From NCBI RefSeq assembly GCF_024362695.1, contig NC_065405.1, forward strand, positions 6,208,672-6,272,671: a DNA stretch of 64,000 bases, given 5' to 3'. The stretch comes from Pectinophora gossypiella (Eukaryota > Arthropoda > Insecta > Lepidoptera > Gelechiidae). Numbering within the stretch: the first letter of the stretch is position 1; every line of letters begins with the position of its first letter. The notes beneath the pieces were generated by a model. That model had not been told where the DNA came from. It was given only the letters and a program-made list of their open reading frames with translations, and searched no databases. Shown here in pieces: positions 30,358 to 42,700 of the stretch. The position numbers were made by a program, and so were the translations under genes.

Positions 30358-30594
30358 TAATAGCGTTCTGCCTATCCCATTAGGGATTCTGTGTATAAAA
30401 TTAAATGGTTATTTGCCTCGCGCCTTTTACGGTTCATATGAATTACGCACTTGACATACCCCTGAACTGAAATAATAACAATTGTAAGAATGTGCGATGT
30501 AGTTGATCTTGAAAACTAAATAATAAATAATTGCAGAACTGATTTATGTTATATACCTGCCTAGACGCTCTAGGCCCCTGTCTCGGATATACAG

Positions 30595-31066
30595 AGCGTT
30601 AGTGACATCGTAAAGAAAACTTTGAAGGATGATTCAGGCCATGATTCTGAGTTGATATCAAGTGGAATTTTCCGTCGCAAAAGTATGGAACGGAAAATAA
30701 TTAAAACATCACAAACATTTTGATGAATTATCCGACATTAATTCCACTTAAAATCAACTCAGAATCACGGTCTGAATCATCCCCCTCAGTATTCCTTACA
30801 GTGTCACAAACACCCATACTTACTTGTATGGCTACCTGTATGTACTGGTACGGGATTTAAGTGACATCGGTAACTAAGGTGGCTGTTTCAGCTCATTATT
30901 CTGAGTTAATATCAAGTGGAACTTTCGATCGCAAAAGTATAATTGAAAATAATAAAAAAAAATGATCATGAATTTTGCGACACAAAATTCCACTTGATAT
31001 CAACTCAGAATCACGGTCTGAATCACCCACCTTCGTATTCGTTACGATGTCACTAACATCCTGTAT
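30595..31066. repeat. Family F MITE dimer (inverted relative to the others)
   Basis: Two F palindromes (30595-30818 and 30852-31066) with the linker cttgtatggctacctgtatg. This is the reverse complement of the linker at 2366-2394. Confidence 0.8.
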
Positions 31067-31139
31067 ACCTCCGAGAATTTATTTATTTATTGATATCGTG
31101 TATGAATTTCGAATATTCACAATTCACAATTTAATTCAC

Positions 31140-31415
31140 AATAAAATCATAACAATATACAAATTACATCGCTATATTGTCGTCATCCTAATTTTAATAT
31201 TATATTCATATACTTGTTTGTTTTATAAATATTATATTCCGTATAAAAAGTGTTATTAATAATACTAATCTTTTTTCTTGTGCATTTGAATATCAAGTAC
31301 TTACACGTAATGTTGTAATTGTAATATTTCTCATTTTGTTATAAATTTTAAGTGGATAGCTTTTTGGGTAATATAAGTAATTATGCTGTTGTTGTCCCGA
31401 ATAAATAAATAAAAA
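31140..31415 (+). repeat. CR1/Jockey-like LINE 3' end
   Basis: Ends atgctgttgttgtcccgaat then aaataaataaa, the same 3' terminus as the full element in the cyclase intron (minus-strand end near 53855-53900). Only the 3' UTR is left. Confidence 0.55.
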
Positions 31416-31817
31416 AACACATTTTCGACGTTGTGATGTTATAGTCTTGTTTTCGCGTGTGGCGTCCTTTTAATAATAAACAATTTCTATTGTAAATTTT
31501 CTGTGTTTTCCTTCACCACTGTGCACAAAAACATATTAGGTCTGGGTAAAAAGATATAAAAGTAAGGGGTATTTTTTTACACGATTCTCTTAAAACTCAC
31601 GCACATAGGATACTGCTAATCACAGATCATATAATACTAGGTAACTGCTAATAATATGTATTCTATATGCAAACCCAAGCTTAGTTGGTGATCATTTCCA
31701 TTTGCCATAATAGGTATGACCTAAATGGTTAGAGGCCAGTAACTAACCAGTCTAGATCTAAATGTTATGTCACTGCTAACCTGTCCTAGCTATCTCTAGT
31801 TGTACTTAGCTAGATAT

Positions 31818-32122
31818 ACAGGGTGTTAATGACATTGTAACGAAAACTTTGAGGGATGATTCAGACCATGACTCTGAGTTGATATCAAGTGGAATTTTTC
31901 GTCGCAAAAGTATGGAACTGAAAATAATTAAAAAAACACTAAAATATTCATGAATTTTCTGACAGGAAATACCTCTTGATATCAACTCAGAATTATGGTC
32001 TGAATCATCCCCCTCAGTACACAACTTCCAACGGCAGAAAATTCCACTTGATATTTAACTCAGAATCACGGTCTGAATCATCTCCCTCAGTATTCGTTAC
32101 GTTGTTACTAACACCCTGTTTA
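31818..32122. repeat. Family F element with an extra half
   Basis: One full palindrome, then after ccccctcagtacacaacttc a second right arm to ctaacaccctgttt. Looks like a dimer with an internal deletion. Confidence 0.65.
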
Positions 32123-32124
32123 TC

Positions 32125-32530
32125 TATGTCAACATTTCTTAAATTAGCATTTACATTACATAAAACTAACAATTTTATTTTTTATTAAAAAGGACTCGCG
32201 TTTGACCACAATCTCACCTGATGGTAAGTGACAATGTGGTCTAGGATGGATCACGCTTACTTAGCAAATGCCTATTCACTCTAGCCTTGAAGACTTCCAG
32301 ATTATAACGAGTTGGAAAAACAGACGACGGCAGACAGTTTACTTTTCTATGTATAATAAGGTAATTATTGCGTAAGTGATGTCATGCCCTCACCGACAAC
32401 AATTCGTTTACAACTAAGTTGGGGTAGTCTGTTATTGGCTTAGCGTGTACCTTGTATTAGTAAACACTATTGATGTATATTATTAAGCTGTTGATTACCT
32501 GAATAAGAAATACATAAAATAAAATAAATA
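32125..32530. other. Intergenic, no gene seen
   Basis: Includes a block (ctcacctgatggtaagtgac, acgcttacttagcaaatgcc) that looks like repeat DNA from memory. No coding evidence. Confidence 0.4.
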
Positions 32531-32534
32531 ATCA

Positions 32535-32998
32535 CGGTGTGGTGTAGCAGGGTGAGCTGTACTCCATCTACGGGGTCCACAGGTGGCGGATAGTGGAACG
32601 GTCATCAGATATGATGGTTAGTTGCGAATATAAAAATAAGCAGTCCCCGACCAAACAGCGACAGGATTAGCAGAACGTAGTGGGTAGCTCACTGGGACGG
32701 ACTAACCTATAAAATGCTACTTAGGTTCTATGACGATCTTGTGACGTAGCGAGTAGGCGCCGCTACTTCAAAAGCGCACTCCTGATGCCGGGCAGCAGCG
32801 GTATCAGTACTGGTTGGAGACCGAGGAAATGGATTCTGGTAGGGCTCTAGCTAGAACATCACCGATTGAGAAATTGGTCGGTGTACTGCGGAACGGAAGG
32901 AGATTGGGGCAACCACCGTTCTACACGCCCTATCTATGGAGTAATGAAGGCGATTACTCCACCGACAAGAGCGCAGCTCTTAAATAAAGAGAGAGAGA
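32535..32998 (+). repeat. Probable LINE 3' end
   Basis: A GC-richer block ends with ccgacaagagcgcagctctt aaataaagagagag, which resembles the D-type terminus (ccgacaagagcgtggctctt). Broken frames throughout. Confidence 0.45.
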
Positions 32999-33004
32999 GA
33001 AATA

Positions 33005-33300
33005 ATCACGATGTACTTCACTGCGGTCCTGTGGTTCACCGACTTGCTTCTCAAACGGGGAGCTCTGGTTCGAACCCCGGTACCGAACTTACACCAAACG
33101 TTATTAATTTATCTAAGTGCAGTTTTCACTAACACACTTGGTTCGACCATATTGACGGCGATACGGCTTACCAAGTTACCACCTATCACGTTGGTCTAAC
33201 AGAAAACTCGGTGAAGTGTGGGTACTTACGAGTAGTTCATCTTGCGATCGATGTACCTCTGACTACCCCAATTGGGATATAGTCATGATCTTATGTTATG
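33005..33300 (+). repeat. Family I SINE (tRNA-headed)
   Basis: A tRNA-like head (gcggtcctgtggttcaccga with B-box ctggttcgaacccc) leads into a body whose end (ctcggtgaag.. ttcatcttgcgatcgatgta, ccccaattgggatatagtca) recurs at 60240-60408. Confidence 0.7.
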
Positions 33301-33425
33301 TTTTAATAATAGGGTGACAACCCTTGCTGTGATTGGTATAGGCGCTGTTTCTGCTTTACTAAGTCTAAGTCAGAATCAAACTCTGAACCTTTTCATTCAG
33401 GTAACTACAATTACCAAACTGACCA

Positions 33426-33605
33426 AATTGGAGATGTCCTTAGAAAAGGTTCATTCAGTACTATGTTCTCTGAATCGGCGTGTGTGTATGAAACGATTGA
33501 TGAATGTGGAGGAAGCAAGAGAAGTGTGTCAGGATCGAAGCAAATGGAATTCCATAGTCTTTGCTTACCCCGATGGGAGATAGACATGAATTTATGTATG
33601 TATGT
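33426..33605 (+). repeat. RTE-like LINE C-terminal fragment
   Basis: Encodes MNVEEAREVCQDRSKWNSIV near its end, identical to the stretch at 62785-63040, then the tatgtatgtatgta tail. Confidence 0.65.
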
Positions 33606-33750
33606 AAGTGTATCATTAATATGTATACACTTTGGTACCATGTCACATTAACTTTTTTGACAAATTGAATTGTATGTCTCACTAAATGTCAAATATGTTA
33701 GTGCGACAGAGTCCTAAAGTGGATACAATATATTGCTCATGACTGTACAA
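33605..33750 (+). repeat. Family E MITE
   Basis: atgtatacactttggtacca .. attgctcatgactgta, as in the other E copies. It follows the LINE tail directly. Confidence 0.7.
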
Positions 33751-34105
33751 TGAGATCACAAGCGTCTATGGACTTTTATATTGGTCAATTTTCTCAAAAA
33801 CAATAGAATATCAAGTTTACAGTAAGTACACAATTAAACTTTGCACCGTAATATAACTGCAAGTTGGTTCCTTGTTCTTTGCGTGTGAATTGTCTTATAA
33901 ATGACAAGGCAAAAGCCTAGTACAATAATTAAACTGATTAAGGAATTCTAGTTAATCCTATTAGTTCTTGACGGGTTTTGAAAGAATGACTTTTCAAGGA
34001 CAATGAGTCAGCAGTATTTACTTTTCTAATAGATCCTGTGTTTGTGGTAAAAGCAAGTGAATAACTTACAAGGCAATTTGTAAAATACATACGTACGGGT
34101 CAAAT

Positions 34106-34430
34106 TCTTCTTCTTATCGTGTGGATTGTGAGGTGGAATACCAGCCTCATCAACCCTGGTGTCAGGGCTATTATTGAGCCGCCAAATGCCCCTGACATGA
34201 CTGATGTAACGACTACATACTTACATCAGTAAGTAGTAATCGGGACCAACGGCTTAACGTGCCTTCCGAAGCACGGATCATCTTACTTCCAGACAATCAG
34301 GTGTTCAGCCCGTAATGTCCTAACCAAACTAGGAACACAGAGTTATTTTTGTGATATGTCCCCACCGGGATTCGAACCCGGGCCTCCGGATTGTGAGCCT
34401 AACGCTCAACTATTGGACCACGGAGGCCGC
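34106..34430 (-). repeat. Family A SINE, full length
   Basis: From cttcttcttatcgtgtggat to ggaccacggaggccg; well preserved. Confidence 0.85.
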
Positions 34431-34900
34431 ATATCACCTTCTTTATGAATTCGGTTAAAAAATAGGTGAGACTGTTAGGGACTACCTATTTTTCTAATAC
34501 ATATTAAGTAATTATCTGGTATGCGATGAAATAATTGACGTGGGTTAGTTTCGTAAAAACTCGAAATAGGCTCCACAGATATTGTTTAAACGGATCTTTG
34601 ATGATTTAGATTCTCAATTGGAGCCGGTAGGTGGAGCAGCGATCGAGCTGTTTTTAAACACTATACTTATAATGGCGTTCGTGAACTTGTTACATTAAAC
34701 CTATAATCTAATGCAAACTATAAGGTGATACGCTCTTTGCTCCACGTGATCTATTATAAAAGCAAAGCGTAAAAATTTATGTAGAATACCCGTGTACCTT
34801 TACTACAAGGCTCAGGTCAGAGCACAGACCAGAACACAACTAGACTCTATGTAACTAGGTAACTATGTACGTATGTGTAGATCGTCTGAGTGATATTGGC
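34431..34900. other. Intergenic, no feature seen
   Basis: Mostly AT-rich sequence without repeats shared in this window and without a credible open frame. Confidence 0.4.
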
Positions 34901-34902
34901 CC

Positions 34903-35282
34903 CGATTCCTGCAGACACATCATAATTTTATTTTAAGTTATACCTGTCATTGTTTAACTTAAAATAAAATTATGTTAATGTATTCTTATCTGCCGAAAAG
35001 GAAAGGGACAACTGTTAATTTTAAAATGAATGAATAACGTGGGCGAATAAAATAGGTATCTGGCTCATATGCAACCCATTTGACGTGTGCTGTCAACATA
35101 ATTCTGTCGGATTATTGACCAATACAAAATTTTGGAAGGGCTTTTTAAATTTCTGCCTAATATTGATGTGTGTACCATAGATTTTATGCATGTCAATTAG
35201 GTAGTCCCTTTCTTTTTCAGCGGATAAGAAAATGACAGGTACATTTTAAAATTAAATTTGATGGTGTGTATAGGAATCAGCA
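34903..35282. repeat. Family K palindromic MITE
   Basis: Inverted ends ccgattcctgcagacaca / gtgtgtataggaatcag, with inner blocks as at 2909-3250. Confidence 0.7.
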
Positions 35283-35870
35283 TCAACATCCTCCGCGACG
35301 TATCCATCGACGGCGACCTTTGGATTTAGTTTCTTTGATGTGGGTCGCAAACCCAAACTTTGCCTTGAAGGTGCGGTTGCAGGCTGCACAGTTGGCCACT
35401 GTCATTGTAGGTGTAATTGTGGGTAGGCTTTGGATTTGGTTTCATAAATGTCACACCATCTTACAATATACTTACTCGTTTTAACGCCTTGGGCTGATGG
35501 CTTTCATAGCCTTCGGCAAGGTAACATCGGTGCTGACACAGTAGCCTTTGAAAAACAAGAAAGGCTATATTGGCAAATGCTGCGCTTTGACGTCTGGTTC
35601 AGTTGAGTTTTTCGTAGGTATCAATCAGTCAGACAAGAAGAGTTTTGAATGAACTCTAATTACCACGCTACCAATGTTACTACTTGGATGTGACATCACC
35701 TATTAGTCTATGCAGCTAGCTTATCTGTGGCGCAGTTCACATCCCAGTTTAATAGCAACTTACGGCTTACCTAAGTAATTATCTGGAAATAGGAATACCG
35801 GATGATATTGAGACCTAGATATGGCGCTTAGTTCCTCATGTTCCTATACTTGATTTCCTTCGCCGTTTTA

Positions 35871-35878
35871 TATAAAAG
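35871..35878 (+). promoter_or_regulatory. TATA box of the first OBP gene
   Basis: TATAAAAG, about 105 bases before the start codon. The sequence ~25-30 bases downstream (tcattttattcaataagtg) would be the start region. Confidence 0.6.
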
Positions 35879-35975
35879 AACTGTTGCGGGATCATTTTAT
35901 TCAATAAGTGAAGAATATAAAAGTGTGCAGTGTCTTGTTTTTTATATATATATATAATATATTAAAATAACAAAT

Positions 35976-36852
35976 ATGAAGGCTTTTGTGTTTTTGTGTA
36001 TGGTTGTAGCAGCAGCGGCGGCGGGTGGACATGTAAGTATTAATAATTGTTTATTAATAATTTAAACAAAGTTAACAATAAAATTGTTATATCTGTTGTG
36101 TAACCGTGACATTTATTGTAAGAATAGGAACAAGATATATTCTCAAATCCATAATTTCTTAATTTTTTGTGCACAATATTGTCACTGTTTTTTTGAGCTG
36201 ATAAAGGCATAAACATCATTATCATCAATTTAAGAGCCACGCTCTTGTCGGTGCAGCATTTTCCATGCTACTTTTTTAGGGAAAAATAGGGCAGTGGTTT
36301 CCTTCTTGCCTTCCGCCCAAATCAAAAAGCATAAAGGCATAAACATACTATTTAAAAAAAAGACGGCCTTAGTTTCAGTGCTATAGTTACAGTGTCTAGT
36401 GCCTTAGTTATAGTGTCTTACTAGAAAAGGCCCACGACTTAATCAGCGCAGACACATGTTTGGTATGACATACAAACTTATCCCATCTTACATTTCAGAA
36501 AGCAGAGCTCTCTCAATCTCAGAAGAATACCATCCGAGAGTACACAGCTGATTGCGTCAAAGAGACGGGAGTGAAACCCGAAGTTCTAGCCAACGCAAAG
36601 AAGGGTCAATTCGCCGATGACGAGGCACTAAAAAAGTTCACGCTCTGCTTCTTCCAGAAGACTGGGATACTGTCGAAAGATGCTAAATTAAACACCGATG
36701 TAGCTCTCTCCAAGTTACCCGCTGGAGTAGACAGGGCTGCTGTCGGGAAGGTTCTGGAAGAATGCAAGAAGAAGACAGGAAAGACCCACGCTGACACCGC
36801 GTTTGAAGTATTCAAGTGTTACCATAAAGCCACTCCCGTCCATCTAATCTAA
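35976..36852 (+). CDS. Minus-C odorant-binding protein 1, two exons, 136 aa
   Basis: Exons 35976-36032 and 36499-36852, phase 0 intron. Exon 1 is a signal peptide (MKAFVFLCMVVAAAAAGGH). The mature part has only four cysteines, at residues 38, 69, 108 and 126, in the contexts ADCVKE, TLCFFQK, EECKKK and FKCYHK. That is the OBP pattern with C2 and C5 missing (minus-C OBP). Such secreted all-helical proteins carry small hydrophobic ligands in sensillum lymph or other fluids. The end NTPV/ATPVHLI is usual for this group. The intron contains a D fragment (36223-36317). It is followed by a paralogue in the same direction with the same exon structure, so the two are a tandem duplication. The ligand cannot be told from sequence. 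Confidence 0.92.
36223..36317 (-). repeat. Family D fragment in OBP1 intron
   Basis: catcaatttaagagccacgc .. cttgccttccgccc; short, with the tail on the left. Confidence 0.7.
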
Positions 36853-37295
36853 CAAGTTTTACTTAAACACCATTGCAATTGTTAAAAATGACCCTTGTTG
36901 TTAATATTAAGCAAACATTCTTACCTATTATTTATTCCTTTTTTGAAATTATAAACTTTTTATCACAATTTTTTGTTCTTTTATTAAATGCGTAACGTTT
37001 TCGCTCGTAATCAATTGCCAATTCATGTAAAACATACTGTCCACACACAGAAATGTTTTACAACATATGTATAGCAAATAAATATTACACGAAAGATAAG
37101 ATTCCATCAAGATATAAGTAATTTCTTTACGCAATGTTTGTGATATGAACATTGCTTGTATGCTCACTTATTTAATGGCCATCTAACATACATTTTCCTT
37201 ATTGTCTGGACAAAGTTTGGTGTCAATAGGGTTAAAAATTAAAGCACTAAACCATATATTAAACTAGTGACTGGGTTATCCTCAATTATCTGCGG

Positions 37296-37303
37296 TATAA
37301 AAG
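37296..37303 (+). promoter_or_regulatory. TATA box of the second OBP gene
   Basis: TATAAAAG in gcggtataaaaggtgg, about 140 bases before the start codon. Confidence 0.6.
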
Positions 37304-37437
37304 GTGGAGGACTTTTCCTTTATTAGCGCATTCGAGTATAGCGGGTTTTAATGAACGCACAAGCTTTTCGTTGCGTTTTGATTTGCATTTTTTAAAGATA
37401 TTTTTAGTGGTAACTATTGTACAAAGTTTTATAAAAG

Positions 37438-38593
37438 ATGTACAAAATTGTAGCGTTTTGTGCTTTTGTTTTCCTGGGATGTTTAGCGGCTAAAACACAG
37501 GTGAGTGCATTTATTATTTGTCAGTTTTCATTATTATAATCAATGTGCAATTTCATCGAAATTGTGACTCTTTCCTTCTAAGAATATTACTTATTTTAAG
37601 TTAAAGTTAACTGAAGTTAGAGCCTATTGCGCGCGTGAGTTAATTAGGTATGTATACATATATATCCCTATACACTATACATGTTAAAAAAATATATAAT
37701 AACTGCCAAGACACTTTCTTAATAAATCATTATTTCGCAATATTGTGGCATAGTTTGATTAATATTCTGTGGGTACAGTACAGAATAAACAAATTAAATA
37801 GCATTTTTATTTTGAATAATAAATCAAATTCTAAACATAGGTAGTCTAGATAGTTTTTTTAATCAATTCCAGTTTGTTTACTATTGTCGGCTACGAATAA
37901 ATTAGGATTCTAGTTTTATTAAAATATGGCCAATGGATGACTTGCAGCTAGTTTTGGTATTTTATTCCGCACTTTTTTCCCAATTGCTTTTTTAAATTCT
38001 TAACCTGTTCTGATGCATGTCAAGGGCAACTATCAATGACAAGTGTGGCAAGTATTCTGTTCTAAACGATTATAAACATATAATGTTACGACTATATTCC
38101 CAACTGGGGTAGTCAGAGATTCCCATACACCACCGAGCTTAAAAAACGAATATAATATTGTACCATGCACAAAATATCTTAACGATTTTTTGGCTCGTTT
38201 CGTAGTAGTAACCTTATGTCACTTTCACAGAAAGTTCAACTGGCGCCAGAGAAAGCTGGGAAGATAATACAAGATGCATTGCAATGCGTTAGTGAGACCG
38301 GTGCTGACCCAGCGATCCTCATACAAATCAAAGACAAAAAATATTCCGACGATGAAACAGTTAAGAACTTCTTCTATTGCGCCTTTAAGAAGACAGGCAT
38401 GGCGACAAAGAAGGGCGTGATAAAAGTCGACAAGCTCTTAGACATCTACCCCGACACAGTAGACAAAGAAGCGATAAAGAAAGTCATACTCGAATGCCAA
38501 CAGGAGAACGGAGAAGCTAACGAGAGAGTGTACAAATTTTTCAAATGTTACCAAGAAAATACGCCCGTACGCTTATCTTTAATGAAAAATTAA
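37438..38593 (+). CDS. Minus-C odorant-binding protein 2, two exons, 141 aa
   Basis: Exons 37438-37500 and 38231-38593, phase 0 intron placed exactly as in the neighbour. Signal peptide MYKIVAFCAFVFLGCLAA. Four mature cysteines at residues 40, 71, 110 and 127 (LQCVSE, FYCAFKK, LECQQE, FKCYQE), spaced almost as in OBP1 (31, 39 and 17 residues). The C-terminus NTPVRLS matches the family. The two proteins are clearly related but diverged, so the duplication is not recent. It has its own TATA box and an AATAAA at 38690-38695, so it is expressed as a separate gene. Tissue and ligand unknown. Confidence 0.92.
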
Positions 38594-38689
38594 CAATAAT
38601 TATAGAGGTGTACGTTTTGATGCTTGTTTAATTTAAAATTCATTAGACTATAGTTATGCGATCAGTGTTTAAAAGATTAGATACAATTA

Positions 38690-38695
38690 AATAAA
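38690..38695 (+). terminator. Polyadenylation signal of OBP2
   Basis: AATAAA 97 bases after the stop codon. Confidence 0.6.
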
Positions 38696-38699
38696 TGTT

Positions 38700-39337
38700 C
38701 AGTAATCCAGAGCGAATTGGTACGAGTATTAATGTCTTTTGTTATTTGAACGCGATGAATTTCTGTAGGAGTAACATTTTCATATACATTTTGGTTTTGA
38801 GGAGGTGCAACCTAATGAAGTAATTAATAACACTACTATATACCTACACTAGTATTCAAAGTTGCCGTACCTTAACGAATGGAAATGAAAAGGTAACTTT
38901 CTTCCTAAAATTAATACTTCTTAGGATTAAAAATAAAATAATATTATGAATTACAGACGTTCCTATTGAAAGAATCTAAATCAGAAATAATCTTCAACAT
39001 TTTCATAGAGTACTTACGTCAAAGAGCTCTATCGACCCTACTATACTTTTCCAGAATTAAAAAACTCAAAGGTTAATTATCAAGAAAATACACTAGTACA
39101 TACTAATTTACAGATGTAGGTGTTATGTTGTGTACTTACAGATGCCTTTACATAAATACCTGTATACCTTGGAACGCTGTATTTTTATTTATTTACTTAT
39201 CAATGTAGACTTTCGACTTATACAGTCGACGCTATTACGTATTTGAAATAAAGTCAGTGATAGATTGTATAAACTGTTTTATTTCTTTCAAACACTGAAG
39301 TAATATCTATTATCATCATATATCTAGCGTTATCCCG
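38700..39337. other. Intergenic, no gene seen
   Basis: AT-rich spacer between OBP2 and the convergent adenylyl cyclase gene. No repeat shared within the window. Confidence 0.4.
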
Positions 39338-39632
39338 TTTTCACAGGGTCCGCTTACCTAACCTGAAGATTTGACAGGTCCGGTATTTTACAGAAGCGAA
39401 TGTGTGTCTGATCTGTCGACCCGCGAAGGGAAAACCAGCCCAATACAGGTTAGGTCACATACCTCCGAAACGCATTTCTCGAGTATGTAGGTTTCCTCAC
39501 GACGTTTTCCTTCACCATTTATGATCCAAATTTGAATTCGAAAAACGATTTCGAAAATCATAGGTTTAGGCCCGTGCTGGATTTGAACCTGCGACCTTGA
39601 GACAAGCGTTCTTCCAAGTAGGCTACCACGGC
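39338..39632 (-). repeat. Family B SINE
   Basis: Read on the minus strand: gtggtagcctacttggaaga head, B-box caggttcaaatcc, body, and aacgggataacgctagat tail. It lies just beyond the cyclase stop codon. Confidence 0.8.
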
Positions 39633-39701
39633 GTAATAATATAAATGTCTTAATTAATTATACATTTTTAACTTTATGCTTACAATATCATAAATAGTTA
39701 A

Positions 39702-42700
39702 TCATAATGAAGTTTCTATAACTTCAGGGTCTGTTGATATATAACTATCATCGTCATTGTCTATGTCAGTTGGTGTTATTGTGCTCATATCTTTAAGGTC
39801 GTCATCGTATTCTTCCGAATCACAATCTATGGATAGAACTCTAGCATCGTATGTGGTAACTTCAGATATAACATCAGTGTCTGCTATATCCGATGAAATT
39901 TCACCTAATAGTATTTCATTCTTAACATTGTAGTAACGATTTCTGTCTTCCGTTCTGTAGAAGATCATACATTTATCTTTTTTAATCAAGTTAAAATCTT
40001 CATCGAGTGGTACGAAGTATGTTCGAATGTATCCGGCGCCTTTAACGAATGTTTCTCCTCTGTAGGTCGTGAGGATGCCGCAGTCATCGAGTATTTTTGC
40101 TGTGTTCTCTGTGACCTGGGGTAAGGAAATAATGTGATTCAGTTACGAAGTTCTCATATAATTTCGTGACCAGTAATGTGCCATTCCCGAACGTTTCTGG
40201 CAGTAAAAAGGCGCAAAACTTATATAAATAGAGCTTTATTACCTATAACCTTTACGCTGATAACTCTAGAGTACAAGAAAGAACAATTTGAAAAAGTAAA
40301 GCAGCCAGTGACCTTGCTATTAAAGAGCTTTTATAAGGGGGACAATCCCATTTTGGGATCATTCCCGGGAACAGCACATCACTATTAAAACACATAAAAC
40401 CATATCCCCATTTAAACGCGATAAGAACCCGTTATTATGTGTTTTAATTATGATAATAACCGCGTAAACTTAAAACAATGTATAGCACATCACTACATGT
40501 TGGGGTTGCACTGTCAATTTCTTCCATGTTTGCAACCTACTTGAATTTTACCAGCGTCTCCAGTGGAGTCCATCCTGGACGCCATATTGACAGCATGGCC
40601 CCATATATCATATAACGGTTTCAACGACCCCACCACTCCAGCTGCCACCTCACCGTTGGAAATACCTGAACAAAAACGTAATATTTAGATTAAAAAAAAA
40701 AACATCTAAGTACTTGGCGATTGTAACTGAAGTCAAGTGGTTATCATAATATTTGAATATCATATACATATTCTAGCAAAAAAGTCTAAGAACACAATCG
40801 TCTTACCAATTCTCAAGTTCATCCCCTCAAAGCTCTGAAAGGATCCACGATTGAAATTTTGCAGCTGCATCATCATAGCTGCGGCAAATTCCACCATCGT
40901 GAGAACTATTGCCCTGTTGTAAGGAGTGTTCTGTCTTCTATCGGGAATTGTGCTAGTGTAGGAGCTAGAGTCGAAGGACTCCCGCCTGTTCGGGTCTAGC
41001 CCACATGCAGCCATGTACGTCCATCCTGCCATTTTGATCTTTTCCACTTTGTATGTCGATGTTCCTGTCAGAAGGAGCTGGAAAATAACATTAATTTTGA
41101 CTTAAACCATACGTATGTTAACGGTTTCTGTATCATCGGCAGCATGTGCGACCGTTTTACATATTTTAAATTTACCCATATGTATTTTATTTTTATAATT
41201 CCATATAAATTTAGTATCTGTAACCGAACTATCGGAACTAACGAGTAATCGGAGATCCGCATCTAACACCATCGCTGCCATCGTCATCATCATCAATGTC
41301 AAGATCATCAGACTGTTAACGACAACTTTATAGATTGCGAATTGGAGTATTTCCTAGTAATTTCGACTTACCCTATCAAAGTCCGAGATGACTTCATCTA
41401 ATATACTCAAGAAGAATTTGTCGCTGAGGTCCATATCATCTTCTATGCCCAGTTTGTAATCAGTCAGTGAAGCAAACATAACCGCTACGTTATCATACTT
41501 CTCATAGTACAACTCGTCTATAGATCTATTTAAATCTAAGTATATTTGGACTGAAATAAAAAAGGGTTTATTATATTCAGTACAATTCACTATCAGAAAA
41601 TACATTGAACACAAGCATTGCATTACATCAACCGAGAAAAAAAATGAGAAAGTTAAAAATAAAACTCTACAGTTGTATAAAGCGTATTTATTAACAGGTT
41701 ATAATTTCGGTCCATTTTGTGCTTATTACTTACCAACATGAGCTGGCAGTATATTCTCCAAAAGCATATTATTTACTTTTAGCATAGTTTCTGCTTCTTT
41801 TTGTTCTTCACTCAATTGCATTTGCCACAGGTGATCCAATCGATTTCTATACTCTGTTGTTCTATCAATCCAGTACAATGTCATGGTGATGAATACCACT
41901 GACAGTGTGTGTGAAATCCGTGGATCTAACCCCACATTCCAAGTCGTGTCTTCTTGGAAAAGAGCGGATTTAATCTCCCAGACAACCCAAAGGTAGAACA
42001 TAGTCATTCCCCCAGCTACGATCCATTTGAAGATAAAGAAAACTCTGCTGAAGAGAAAGTTCAGCAACAATGCTAATCCCCAACATTGCGTTACATGCTG
42101 CAACAGTAATTGGAGCTGTCATTATACATATATTCTTATTCATATAACTAACACTGTAGGAAGGAGATCTAGTTTTTTAAATCACTAAAATACACCCTAT
42201 AGTGATAGTGACACCGTACTGAATAGTGAGGGAGAGAATTTTCCGTCGCAAAATATTTTCAAGAGTTTTTACTTGATAAAATTTACTCAGAATCTTGAGC
42301 TGAATCACCCCCTCAATATTTAGTACGGTGTCACTAACACTGTGTCAATAAGAAAATAAAACTTAAAGACGGATTATTAAAAATACATGATTAAAACAGA
42401 AAGTGTGTATTTTTGCTTAAAACAGAATTTAACGTGAAAATGTTATCAAACATAGAAGTAAAGAAAATGTTAATTACCCACGAAGAAACGCAGTTCGACA
42501 GAACGACTTCAGAAGCCGGTTTTACTTCTACTTCAGTACATGATATCACATTTACAATTGATGTAGCGGCTAATCCCAGACTCACTAGTATATATACCAC
42601 TGTCCTTATTTGAGCCGATTTTGTTATTTTGGAAGATATGTCGTATATCTTGCGCCAGTACTCATTTCTCGGCTCATCAATGCCGCGGTACTTGTTCCAG

